NCBI GenBank assembly: GCA_963709645.1
Contig: CAVPXP010000013.1
Coordinates: 1 to 64,000, forward strand
DNA: 64,000 nt
From: DYRB01 sp963709645
GTDB taxonomy: Bacteria > Pseudomonadota > Gammaproteobacteria > Chromatiales > Chromatiaceae
Reading direction: 5' to 3'
The notes beneath the pieces are model-generated. The model saw only the letters and a list, made by a program, of their open reading frames with translations. It was not told the DNA's origin and ran no database searches. Both the position numbers and the translations under genes were made by a program. The stretch's first letter is position 1. Every line of letters starts with the position of its first letter. Below are positions 1 to 8,538 of the stretch, one piece after another.

Positions 1-840
1 TGTTCAGCCACGGGACCGGCGGTTCGGGCAAGACTTCATCGACAGCGACGAGGCGTTCCCGCTGGCGCTCGCGCTGTTCCAGCGGGGCTACGGCGTCATC
101 GCCACGGAGTCGAGAGCGTCGTCGGCGGACCAGACCGGTGAGGGCAAGCAGCGCTGGAACACCCAGCCACGGCCGAGAACGTCGACCTGCGGAACCTGGA
201 GGTCCTGTTCGACGACCTAGAGGCCCGGGGCCTGGTCCCTGCCGGGACGCTGAAGTACGCCCTGGGGATGTCGGCCGGCGGGGCCTTCGGCCGCTTTCCT
301 CGGCACCGTCGGCGACCTCGCCATCGCCGAGGAGTTCCCCCAACTGCGCTTCGACGCCGTCGTAAGCTGCGCGGACGCCACCACGACGCGATCAGCGACG
401 AGGTCCACCACCCCGTCGGCGTGGTTCATGTCCGCGGCCGAGGACAACCCCGAGGTGTTCAACGACCAGGCCCGGGCCAACGAGGCGACGATGCGCCGAC
501 GGGGGATCCGGACCCAGTACCTCGAGAACCCCCCGTCGCCGCTCTACGACGCGCGGTTCACACGCATCGGGGGCATCAGCACCGCCACCTCCGCGGCCAT
601 GGCCGAGGAGCTCGCCGGGGTGGCTTCGTCGACGACGCCGGCTTCCTGGACACCGATGCCGACGCCGTCACCGCGGCGATCTTCGCCGACCCGGCGGGCT
701 TCCCGACCATCACCTCGGCGACGAGGGCCCGTCTGTTCCAGGGCCAGCTCAAGGCGATGCGGGCCGAGCACGGCATGTTCGCCGACGCCACCCAGCGCAC
801 GATCGCCTTCTTCGAGGACCGCCCCTCCCAGCCGCTCTGA
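1..840 (+). pseudogene. alpha/beta hydrolase-family protein, 5' truncated and frameshifted
   Basis: Hydrolase-like coding signal runs through all three forward frames, so at least three single-base shifts are present. It begins inside the gene with an oxyanion-type stretch FSHGTGGSG. It continues as DFIDSDEAFPLALALFQRGYG and carries a nucleophile-elbow motif GMSAGG (G-x-S-x-G) near base 270. It ends in a clean C-terminal frame, ATQRTIAFFEDRPSQPL, with a stop at 840. A general esterase/hydrolase role is all the motifs allow. The style (D/E/A-rich, very high third-position GC) resembles Actinobacteria, as do the next two genes and unlike the rest of the window. The shifts may be sequencing errors; the missing N-terminus is due to the window edge. 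Confidence 0.5.
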
Positions 841-898
841 GCCACCGGCGTCGTGCCAAGCTGCAGCGGACACGGCCACCGCCCAGAGGACACCACTC

Positions 899-2073
899 AT
901 GGAGATCGCCTACACCCCCGCCCAGGCTGCGCTGCGCAACGAGCTTCGCGCCTACTACGACGAGATCCTCGACGACGAGACGATACGCGAGGTCCGCGCC
1001 GACAGCGTGGGACCGACCGCCGAGCGGGTCTGGAAGCAGATGTGCGCCGACGGGTGGGTCGGGCTCGGCTGGCCGACCGAGTTCGGGGGTCGCGACCTCG
1101 ACCCGTTCGACCAGTTCATCTTCTTCGACGAGTCGATGCGCGTGGCGCTCCGGTGCCGATCTCACGGTCAACACCGTCGGGCCCGACGATCGTGCAACTT
1201 CGGGACCGACGGCACAGAAGGCGAGGCTTCCTCCCCCGATCCTCGCCGGCGACCTCCACTTCGCCATCGGGTACTCCGAGCCGGAGGCCGGCACCGACCT
1301 GGCCGTCGCTGCGGCCGTGCGGTCCGCGACGGCGACGAGTAGGTCGTCAACGGGCCAGAAGATGTGGACCTCCCTGGCCGCCGAGGGCCGGACTACCTCT
1401 GGTTGGCGGTGCGTACCGACCAGGAGTGCCAGAAGCACAAGGGGATCTCGTGCTGATCGTGCGCCATCGACAGCCCCGGGCATCGAGCTGCAACCCGCTG
1501 CACCCTCATGTCCTCCCACGACATCAATGCGACCGTGTCGACGACGTGCGGGTCCCGGCCACAACCTGGTCGGGCGAGGAGGACGGCGGTTGGAGCTGAT
1601 CGTCAACCAGCTCAACCACGAGCGGGTCACCCTCTGTCGCCCGCGGCTGCTCGACGCAGAGCTACACCGAGGTCCGGCGCTGGGCCCAGGAGACCCCGCT
1701 GCCGACGGCGCGCGGCCGATCGACCGGGAGTGGGTGCAGCTCAACCTCGCCCGCGTCCACGCCCGCGCTCGAGTTCCTCCGGCTGGTCAACTGGAAGGTG
1801 GCCTGGCCGGCGACAACAGGCCCTGGATGTCCGGCAGGCCGTCCACGGTGAAGACCTTCGGGCCGGAGTTCTACCTCGAGGCCTACCGCCTCCTGATGGA
1901 GATCCTCGGACCACGTGGCTACGTGAAGGAGGACTCGCCCGCCGACGTGCTACGCCGGCGGGTTGGAGGCGATGATCCACGGTGTGGTCATCCTCACCTT
2001 CGGCGGTGGCACGAACAAGGCTTCCAGCGACCTCATCGCCATGTTCGGCCTCGGGTTCCCACGTTCGCGCTGA
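899..2073 (+). CDS. acyl-CoA dehydrogenase, frameshifted
   Basis: The gene begins at an ATG after a GAGGACACC leader, reading MEIAYTPAQAALRNEL, a typical acyl-CoA dehydrogenase N-terminus. Further family landmarks follow in alternating frames: DGWVGLGWPTEFGG near residue 50, FAIGYSEPEAGTDLA (the FAD/substrate segment), VNGQKMWTSLA, the region around LNHERV, and the C-terminal GGTNKASSDLIA before the stop at 2073. About 390 codons fits the family. It would oxidise an acyl-CoA at the alpha-beta bond, passing electrons to ETF; substrate length cannot be read. At least five shifts are needed, near 1160, 1200, 1330, 1450 and 1650, more than in most later genes. Neighbour and codon style again suggest an actinobacterial source. 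Confidence 0.7.
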
Positions 2074-2074
2074 G

Positions 2075-2948
2075 GACCCCGCCGCCGAACGACGGCACCC
2101 CGGCCGGATCGTTCACCCTTGAGGTGCACCTCGTCGCCGACCCTGATCCGACCGGGGCGACGCACCTCGACGTAGACCCCGAAGTCCTGTAGAGCTCGCG
2201 GACGATGTGGCGCAGCACCGACCGATCCGCGGGGACGTCGTCGTCGATCTCCCGGTAGCCGTACGCACAGACGCGGGCACCGCACCCCGACCTCGAGCTC
2301 CACGTCACCGATCGACAGACTTCGTCCGAGCCACTCGAACTCCGGGTACCCCGGTGCGTCGCCCGTGTCGACGACGAGGCTCGGCCGGAAGCGGCGCACG
2401 TCCACGGCGGCGTCGGGCAAGGCCTCGGCCAACGAGCGCAACGACGACGTGGTGACGACGAGCAGCGGGAAGGCGTCGTAGTAGGTGCCCGGAGGTGACT
2501 CGAACTCCATGATCTCCGGAGGGAAAACCGAGAGGTCCGGCAAGGGCTCATCGGGCTCCCGCCGAAGAGCCCGCGGAGCTTTGCGCCATCGCGTCGTCGC
2601 TGTCGGGAGCGCCGCGCCGGTAGTGCTCGACGTCGTCGGCCGGGCGCAGCGCCTCCAGGGCGACCCGATGACCGACCGCGGCGCTCACACGCTCGTCGCA
2701 GTCCTCGGCGTCGGTGGCCACCGTGGAATCGTCGGGCAGGGTGATGACGGCGTGCCCGTCACCACGATCCTGGGCCGCGCAAGCGCATCAGGCCGGCGAT
2801 CTTCTTGGCCCCGGATCCCTCCACGCTCCAGGTCACGGGTGGCCCAGGCGCGGTCACGGACGATACCCACACGGTCGACCTCGACCTCGCTGACGCGCTG
2901 GCCGATCATCGACTTCACCGGGTACCGCCACAACTCGTCGACCTTCAT
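2075..2948 (-). CDS. MOSC domain-containing protein, frameshifted
   Basis: Read on the minus strand from an ATG at 2948, the protein begins MKVDELWRYPVKSMIGQRV, the diagnostic MOSC N-terminal beta-barrel start. After one or more shifts it continues with PDLSVFPPEIMEFESPPGTYYDAFPL pieces, then RPSLVVDTGDAPGYPEFEWL, a GDVELEVGVRCPRLCV-like strand containing the MOSC cysteine, and ends near 2075. MOSC proteins carry sulfur or molybdenum-cofactor groups; the exact substrate is unknown. The gene is convergent with the acyl-CoA dehydrogenase (stops about 2 bases apart). It is the last gene in the actinobacterial-looking block. Confidence 0.65.
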
Positions 2949-3009
2949 GGTTGCCTCCGAGAACACCCCCGATGGACCTCACCGCACCCTAGGTTCCGCC
3001 CGTCGGGCG

Positions 3010-4225
3010 CTACGGGACATCTTGACGTACTGCGAGAAGACCACCACGTGATGGTCTCCCTCCAGTGCTTCGAGGATCTGCTCGAAGACCTCGAGCTTGC
3101 CTGACCGGGAGGCCGAGCCGGACCGCCGTCGACCAGCGACGGGTGGTCGCAGATCTGTTTGAGCCGCGTCAGCAAAGCGAATATGTGCATATAGGCGCAT
3201 CGCGAGGATCTCCAGCAGCTCGGCGATTTGGGAGATCTGCTGGGCGTGGATGGCGCGGTACAGCTCCTGCTGTTCGGTCACCAGGCGGCAATACCGCAGG
3301 TCTTCGACTTTCTCGGGCAGGTCGGACAGCACCTGGTCCTTGACCCGACGGAGGGTCAGAACTGACAGACGCTGACGGAGCCGGTGGAGCTGGTGGTGGG
3401 TGGGATTCGGGTGCCGAGGCCTTGAAATCTCGTTCTGAGCCAAGGTATCCGGGCAGGATCAGATCGACCACCGACCAGAGCTCCAGCAGTCGGTTTTCGA
3501 AGGCGTGCCGGTCAGGGCGACGTTGAAAATCTGCCTGAAGACGTTTCGCGAGGGCTCGCGGCCGCCTTGGTCTCGCGGGTTCTTGATCCGTTGGGCTTCG
3601 TCAAAGACGGCCAGTGTCCCAGTGCTCTGGCGCAGAGCTGATCGGTGGTCCGGAGCAGGGAGATCGTAGGTGGTCAGCACGAGCTGGCCGCCCAGGTCGC
3701 AGACCGTCCAATGATCGTCGAACGGGGCCCGTGGTAGACCACGACCGGAATGCTCGGTGCGAAGGTCGAGAGCAGGTTGTTCCAGTGCTCCAGGACCCCC
3801 CTCGGGCAGACGACCAGGAAGTTGGCAGTCGGGGCTTTGTGGGTCGCGAATGAGGCACAACAAACCCATGATCTGGTGGGTCTTGCCGAGGCCCATGTCG
3901 TCGGCCAACAGAGCCCCAACCCGTGCCAGGTACCGGGTCCAGAGCCAGGCGACGCCGTCCCTCTGATAAGGCCTCAACACAGACCGCAGGCCCGGGGGGT
4001 CGATGATCTCTGCAGGGGCTTCACCGCGCAGCACGTCCGCCAGTTGTCGGAGCTCCTCGTCGCCCGCCACCACCGGCAGGCCGGTTTCGGCGATCAGTTG
4101 GATGAAACTCAGCCGGGTGCCGAGCAGGACCTTGTCCAGTCGGCGCTTCGGATGGCGGAAGCCGGCTCGGGTCATCACGTGGAGATCTGGTGCGCGGACA
4201 ATCACCTCGCCGATTCGGCTGAATC
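3010..4225 (-). pseudogene. SNF2-family helicase, truncated at both ends and frameshifted
   Basis: Minus-strand helicase motifs in order: Q-motif/motif I region LRPYQRDGVAWLW then LLADDMGLGKTHQIM (Walker A), a motif Ia region LVVCPRGVLEHWNNLL, motif II as DEAQRIKN, motif III as NVALTGTP, then LTLRRVKDQVLSDLPEKVEDL, FALLTRLKQICDHPSLV and the motif IV strand VVVFSQYVKM. Homology stops abruptly after VKM near 3015, so motifs V and VI (the second half of helicase domain 2) are absent. The upstream end runs into transposase sequence near 4225-4290. Several shifts occur inside. SNF2 ATPases translocate on duplex DNA; stand-alone bacterial members often sit in defence loci. As present it cannot be functional. 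Confidence 0.7.
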
Positions 4226-4229
4226 CCTG

Positions 4230-4866
4230 GTTCGCTATCTCCAGTGACTCCTTCCATCCGATCTTCTTCCCCGACGGCGCTGACAGCCTGATCCGCAAGT
4301 ACGGCGAGCGCCTCGGCAGTGCCGCCGAGCTGGCCGCGGCGATGCGTACCCAGGCACAGACCTATACCCTGCATGTCTATGGCGCCGTGCGCGAGGTGGT
4401 GGCCGCCGAGCGGGTGGTCATGCTCAAGACCCTGCGCTGCCCCGTCCGTGTGGTGTGGGTCTATCGCAAGACCCAATGGGTGGCGCTCATGACCACCGAT
4501 CTGACCCTCAGCGTCGAGCAGATCATCGAGTACTATGCCGCGCGGTGGAAAATCGAGGCCGGGTTCCGCGAGATCAAGCAGGAGATCGGCAGCGCCTACA
4601 CCCAGACCCGCAACCCCGACGCGGTGGTCAATCATCTGCATTTCTGCATGGCGGCAACCGCCATCACCTGGATCTATGCCGCCCATCTGAAACAGGCGCC
4701 CATCCGCCGATACGCTTCCGACAATACCACCGAATACGCCTTCGCGGATGTGCGCAGATCTCTCGCCCACCACCTCGCACGCGAGGGTTTTGGTATCGAT
4801 TGCCAGGATCCCGACAAACCCCGGAGAAAACCGTTGATCTCAGCAGTCATGCGGCTGGTCGCATAG
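4230..4866 (+). mobile_element. IS4-type DDE transposase, C-terminal remnant
   Basis: The open frame ends at 4866. Recognisable transposase sequence begins about IRKYGERLGSAAELAA (4290) and includes VVMLKTLRCPVRVVWVYRKTQW and the IS4 family Y-(2)-R-(3)-E-(6)-K signature in YAARWKIEAGFREIKQ; E is the third catalytic acid. The N-terminal half with both catalytic aspartates is missing, replaced by helicase sequence reading the other way. It ends with KPLISAVMRLVA and is followed within 45 bases by methyltransferase coding sequence. Terminal inverted repeats were not identified. This is a dead fragment, and a likely hot spot either for a real rearrangement or for assembly error between copies of the IS. 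Confidence 0.8.
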
Positions 4867-4907
4867 AGAAATGCGGAAACTTCAGATCGGGATATCAAAC
4901 GCAAAAA

Positions 4908-5879
4908 TCAAACAATCTTTACGCACTTACAGTTGAGCGCGCCTTGCATCTTAGCCGGGGCCGTGGTCACTCCGGAATGATTATACCTATTTCTATAGCC
5001 TGCTCAGGCGCGCTCTCGCCACTTCGTGACATCTTTTGGACCAGTGGGCGCTCGTTCTGGCTCTCGCATTATTCGAACCGCCCCGCTCAGCTATTTTCAG
5101 GGGCGCAGAATCGGCTGACGATTTTCTTGACATCCTCCAAGGCCGCCAATCCGATTCGGTTCTCTACCCGCTATCACCGGTGGAACGGAAAGGCTGGAGA
5201 AAGGGAAGCCCTGTTTCCCGTTCTGCAATACATGCAACTTAATGATTCCTTGGCATACTTTCATCACCTGCTGCCAAAAATTGGGACACGCGACACTGCG
5301 AGCGTACTCTCAAAGATCAGCGCGAGGTCGTCTGTCGATAGATACAAGTCAAAGAAGCCGGATCACGCCGTCTACTGGGTTCGTGTGCCTGGATATTTCT
5401 GCCAATTCTTTCGTTCACCTCCGATGGCCTATCCTACAGGTGGCGGAGAACCTCGTTTACGGGGAGAGGTTTGCTCACTTTACTTTGAGAACCGCGCCGT
5501 CGCCTCCGCTGTTCACGCGATTTTAAACAGCTCGACCTATTACTTGTACTTGTTCTTTTGCGCATACACGGACACTAGGCATATCAACCCTGGCGAGGTG
5601 GCCGGCTTTCCTTTAGACCTTTCATGTTTTTCAGAGGAAATTGTTTCGTTGCTTGCGGAGCAGTCCGAGAAGCTTGCCGATTGTTATTCACGTAATACAT
5701 CGCGGTGGAGAAAGAGCGGTCTGCTGATAGATTCCGTCGACTCAAAGCCGTGCAAAGCAATTCTAGACTCAATAGACTCGCTTCTAGCGCGGACCTACGG
5801 CTTTTCCGACGAAGAAATCGGCGCCATCATCAACTACGACGTCAAGTACCGCATGGGCGGGGCCGAGGACGAGGAATGA
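4908..5879 (+). pseudogene. N6-adenine DNA methyltransferase, C-terminal half
   Basis: One open frame from about 4908 to the stop at 5879 reads NNLYALTVERALHLSRGRG then SGMIIPISIACSGA. This matches the region just after the NPPY motif of Eco57I-type/type I N-6 DNA methylases, where the FIxxALxLLkxGG-xxxxIvP pattern is typical. Then comes a ~250-residue target-recognition-like region ending YGFSDEEIGAIINYDVKYRMGG, a common C-terminus in these enzymes. The SAM-binding motif I and NPPY itself are missing because the IS4 remnant lies directly upstream. GC content and codon use are lower than the neighbours, consistent with transfer. Its stop overlaps the following region by ATGA, suggesting it once headed an operon. 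Confidence 0.65.
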
Positions 5880-5915
5880 GGCCCGTGTCCCTGCCGTTCC
5901 ATTCCCTTCTCGCTC

Positions 5916-6208
5916 ATGGAGGCCGCAATGGCGTTCCGCTTCAGCGAGGTGGAAGCACGCTTCGTCCGCCCAGTGCCCAGATCTATGGATGACCTCGCCG
6001 GCCTCCAGGCGGAGGCGTTGATCGCGCATCTTCTGACCCAGCCTGAAACGGCACGCTTCGACTGCAAACGGTTCTCCGGCAAGATGGTGGGCAAGGCCCC
6101 CAAGACCCTGTGCGCCCTCGCTAACACCGACCCTGGCTTTGCGCCTGGAGGACGCCGCCAAAGCGGCGCGCGCGGGCCGACCGCAGGGCCTTGGCGGAGA
6201 AGACTGAG
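5916..6208 (+). pseudogene. AlbA_2/Schlafen-like DNA-binding protein, N-terminal fragment
   Basis: Starting at ATG 5916, the reading ALIAHLLTQPETARFDCKR followed by GKMVGKAPKTLCALANTD matches the start of AlbA_2 (Schlafen-like, putative DNA-binding) domains, where an E-x-L-D/E-F/Y-K strand precedes GK.v.k.i.AfANt.GG. A shift near 6138 restores LALRLEDAAKAARAG, the next strand of the same domain, before a stop at about 6208. The rest of a normally 400-500 residue protein is absent. Such proteins often accompany DNA methyltransferases in restriction or defence loci, consistent with the gene just upstream. The C-terminal end may survive at 7099-7350 beyond the toxin-antitoxin pair. Confidence 0.55.
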
Positions 6209-6375
6209 CCCGCGGACAAGCAGAGACCCATGGCTCTCGCCCACGTTCTTGTGTTGGCGGCGAACCTCGGTTTCGAGTCTCGGTCTTGCGGTGTAGGGAT
6301 GCTTGGCTCGCCCGATACGGGGCGGCCTCTGGACACGAGGGGCTTGAGAATCATCCGATCCTGGAGGAAAACACC

Positions 6376-6630
6376 ATGGCACAACTAACTCTGCAAATGC
6401 CGGAATCGGCCTTCGCCACCTTGCACCAGGCACCCGACGAGTTCGCGCAAGAGATGCGCGTTGCGGCGGCGGTAAAGTGGTATGAGCTTGGCCGGATTTC
6501 ACAGGGCCGGGCGGCCGAGATCGCCGGCCTCTCCCGAGCGGCCTTTATCGATGCGCTGTCGCGCTATCGGGTGAGTCCCTTCCAATATACGGCGGAGGAA
6601 TTGGAGCAGGAGCTGCGCGATGCGGATTGA
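6376..6630 (+). CDS. UPF0175 family protein (antitoxin of a TA pair)
   Basis: 84 residues from an ATG at 6376 preceded by GGAGG at 6363-6367. The family pattern is clear: an N-terminal LTLQMPESAFATL strand, a central AAAVKWYELGRISQGRAAE helix, then IAGLSRAAFIDALSRYRVS, an HTH-like segment, and a C-terminal tail EELEQELRDAD. UPF0175 proteins are found next to DUF3368 PIN-like proteins and are taken to be their antitoxins. Here the stop overlaps the next start by 11 bases, the usual coupling for such pairs. Confidence 0.85.
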   Translation: MAQLTLQMPESAFATLHQAPDEFAQEMRVAAAVKWYELGRISQGRAAEIAGLSRAAFIDALSRYRVSPFQYTAEELEQELRDAD

Positions 6631-7106
6631 GGCGGTTGTCGTCAATGCCTCGCCGCTGATCACCCTGTTTCGCAGCGGGCAATCAGACCTGCTGCCGGGC
6701 CTGTTCAACCGAATCGTGGTCCCCGAGACAGTATGGCAAGAGGTGGTGGTCGATGGGAGGGACGATGCCGCCGCCCGTGAGTTGGGCGTTCAGTCGTGGG
6801 CAACCCGCGAGCCGGTCGTCGCCGCGCCCCGCATCGAGGTCTGGAATCTCGGTGCTGGAGAGACGGCCGTTCTGAGCTACGCGCTGGCGCATTCTGGCGT
6901 GCGTGCGGTCGTAGACGACGCCGATGCGCGGCGTTGTGCCAGGACGTTGGACATCCCCCCTGCTGGGTACTGGCGGCCTTCTGCTGCTTGCCAAGCGGCG
7001 CGGGCTCCTTCCGTCAGTTGCCGACGCACTCCAAAGGCTCCGCGATGCCGGACTCTGGCTGTCCGACGATCTAGTCCGGCTCTTGATGACGCGGGCCGGT
7101 GAATAA
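6620..7106 (+). CDS. DUF3368 PIN-domain toxin, one frameshift
   Basis: Starts MRIEAVVVNASPLITLFRSG: the VNASPLI segment carries the first PIN-domain acidic/asparagine position of DUF3368. Middle motifs are VVPETVWQEV and LGAGETAVLSYAL (GxGExxai, a second metal-binding acidic residue), then VVDDADARRCARTL with the DDxxAR motif. A run of seven C at about 6955-6961 breaks the frame; the continuation LGTGGLLLLAKRRGLLPSV and the end LSDDLVRLLMTRAGE lie one frame over, stopping at 7106. With the shift repaired it is about 161 residues, normal for the family. Predicted ribonuclease toxin paired with the UPF0175 gene. Confidence 0.8.
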
Positions 7107-7350
7107 CCCAAGACCGGCATGTCTGAGGTACCACTTCGGTCTCCTGATTGGCAGCGACCGATGGCAGATCGCGGGGGTCGACACACTGAGGGCCTCCAAG
7201 AGGCTCAAACGCTGGGTGGACCAGGGCGCGCTTCTGCACGACGACTCCGGCGGCAAGCGCCATAAGCTGGACACGAAGCTCATGCCAGACAGCGACGCCG
7301 GCGCGGAGGCTCCATTATCCTTGCCTCTGGATAATGGCCAGGGGCTGTGA
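7099..7350 (+). other. short open frame, possible C-terminus of the AlbA_2 gene
   Basis: An 83-codon frame follows the toxin. The segment TLRASKRLKRWVDQGALLHDD looks like a winged-helix 'second half' (basic helix, then a turn and a short strand GGKRHKLDT), which commonly ends AlbA_2/ATP-binding proteins. That suggests the TA pair sits where the middle of the AlbA_2 gene used to be. The resemblance is weak and no start or ribosome site is convincing. The last part overlaps an inverted repeat, CCATTATCC/GGATAATGG (7312-7320/7329-7337), whose left arm recurs near 7384. Confidence 0.3.
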
Positions 7351-7411
7351 AAAAAGCGGCATGCAAACAACATGTTGAGATCATTCCCATTATCCCTCTG
7401 GCGCTAGGGAG

Positions 7412-7982
7412 GTGAGGGTGGGGGGAACCTTGACGCCGACTCAACTGCCCCTGCCGGAGCGGGCAAGCCGGGCGCTGAGGGACCCGAAGCCGGCCTTACT
7501 CCATGCCATCGGCAATCTGGCCTTGCTCGATGAGCCCGTTGCTCGGCCTACTTGCTTCACGCGACTGCCCTGGGCGCATCCTGCTGGACACCTTGGAGCT
7601 CGTCCCAGAGTGGGTCCGCAATGGCCGGGTGATCCTGAGCGGCTTCCATTCTCCGTTGGAGCAGCAGGTGCTGCGTTCAGTGCTCAGACGACAAGGGCGG
7701 GCCGTCAAGGTGCTCGCCCGTGGTATGGGCGAGTACCGTCCTGCGGCGCAAGAGCGCGAGCCGCTGGCGCGTGGCGACATGGTGGTGCTGACGGCCCATC
7801 CGGAGCGGTCGCGCCGTACGACCCGCGAGACAGCGCTCGCGCGCAACCGCCTGATTCTCGCACTCGCCAGCGAGCTGGCCCTTCGCCATATCGCACCGGC
7901 AAGCGGGCTGGCGAACCTGCTCAGAGATTGCGGGCTGGAAAGGCTGGAGTTCATCGGCATACTGGGCAATGACCTGGACTGA
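7412..7982 (+). CDS. DprA/Smf-like DNA-processing protein, frameshifted
   Basis: Two adjacent frames join near 7540: ALLHAIGNLALLDEP, then LLGLLASRDCPGRILLDTLE, NGRVILSGFHSPLEQQVLR, GRAVKVLARGM and ETALARNRLILALASE. The SR-D/C, SGFHSP, KVLARG and RNRLI..LA positions parallel the Rossmann-like DprA core (GSR, SGxAxGID, vlg.Gld, RNRIIAgLs), but at about 185 residues it is far shorter than chromosomal DprA. Such mini-DprA proteins tend to occur near restriction/defence genes. The start is uncertain: a GTG at 7412 or a TTG at about 7430 after GGGGGGAACC. Confidence 0.5.
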
Positions 7983-8133
7983 TCGGGGGATGCGCTACTG
8001 TGAACTGCTTGGCGCTGCCGAATCGCCCGCCGGGGGCGGCGCTTGCCGCCCACTGAGGGGTCGCCTATGCTCCGACTCGGGTGTGGCCATATCGGCTGCC
8101 CCGTCGCGTAACAACTTGGCAAGGGGGACCATC

Positions 8134-8466
8134 ATGAAACTCGGAACACTGAAGCAAGGGGCCGTTTCGGCCGTGATCGCGGCCGGTTGTGCACTGGCGC
8201 TCGGCAGCAGCGCCGCGCTGGCAGAATCGGCCTGCAAGGGCCTGGAACAGGGCGCCTGCGAGAAGGCCGCCGACTGCATCTGGGTGGGCGGCTACGAGAA
8301 GAAGGACGGCAAGCAGGTCTCGGGTTATTGCCGGACCAAATCCAGCGGCGGGGCGGCGGAGCCTAAGACCGGCGAGGCGGCGGGCGGCAAGGCCCCTGAA
8401 AAGGCGAAGGCGACTTCCTCCGCGCCCGCAACAGACAAGAGCAAGGACAAGGCGAAGCAGCCCTGA
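8134..8466 (+). CDS. small secreted Cys-containing protein of unknown function
   Basis: 110 residues from ATG 8134, which follows AAGGGGG at 8121-8127. A clear signal peptide (KLGTLKQGAVSAVIAAGCA...) would be cut after ALA (residues 27-29). The mature part starts ESACKGLEQGACEKAADC and holds a compact set of four cysteines followed by IWVGGYEKKDGKQVSGYC, then a low-complexity Lys/Ala/Pro-rich tail ending DKAKQP. The cysteine spacing suggests a disulfide-tied periplasmic micro-domain. No family assignment is made. It is flanked by dnaE2 reading toward it. Confidence 0.7.
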   Translation: MKLGTLKQGAVSAVIAAGCALALGSSAALAESACKGLEQGACEKAADCIWVGGYEKKDGKQVSGYCRTKSSGGAAEPKTGEAAGGKAPEKAKATSSAPATDKSKDKAKQP

Positions 8467-8538
8467 GGGACGACTGACGTCATGGGCCCGTTCCCGGGGT
8501 CCGGCCAGCGTTGGCCGGGCCTTGGGGCGCCAGGGCCA

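Noticed and set aside
3010..5879. DISARM system (SNF2 plus adenine methyltransferase)
   Set aside because: DrmA, DrmB and DrmC are absent, the two genes face opposite ways and both are truncated with an IS between.
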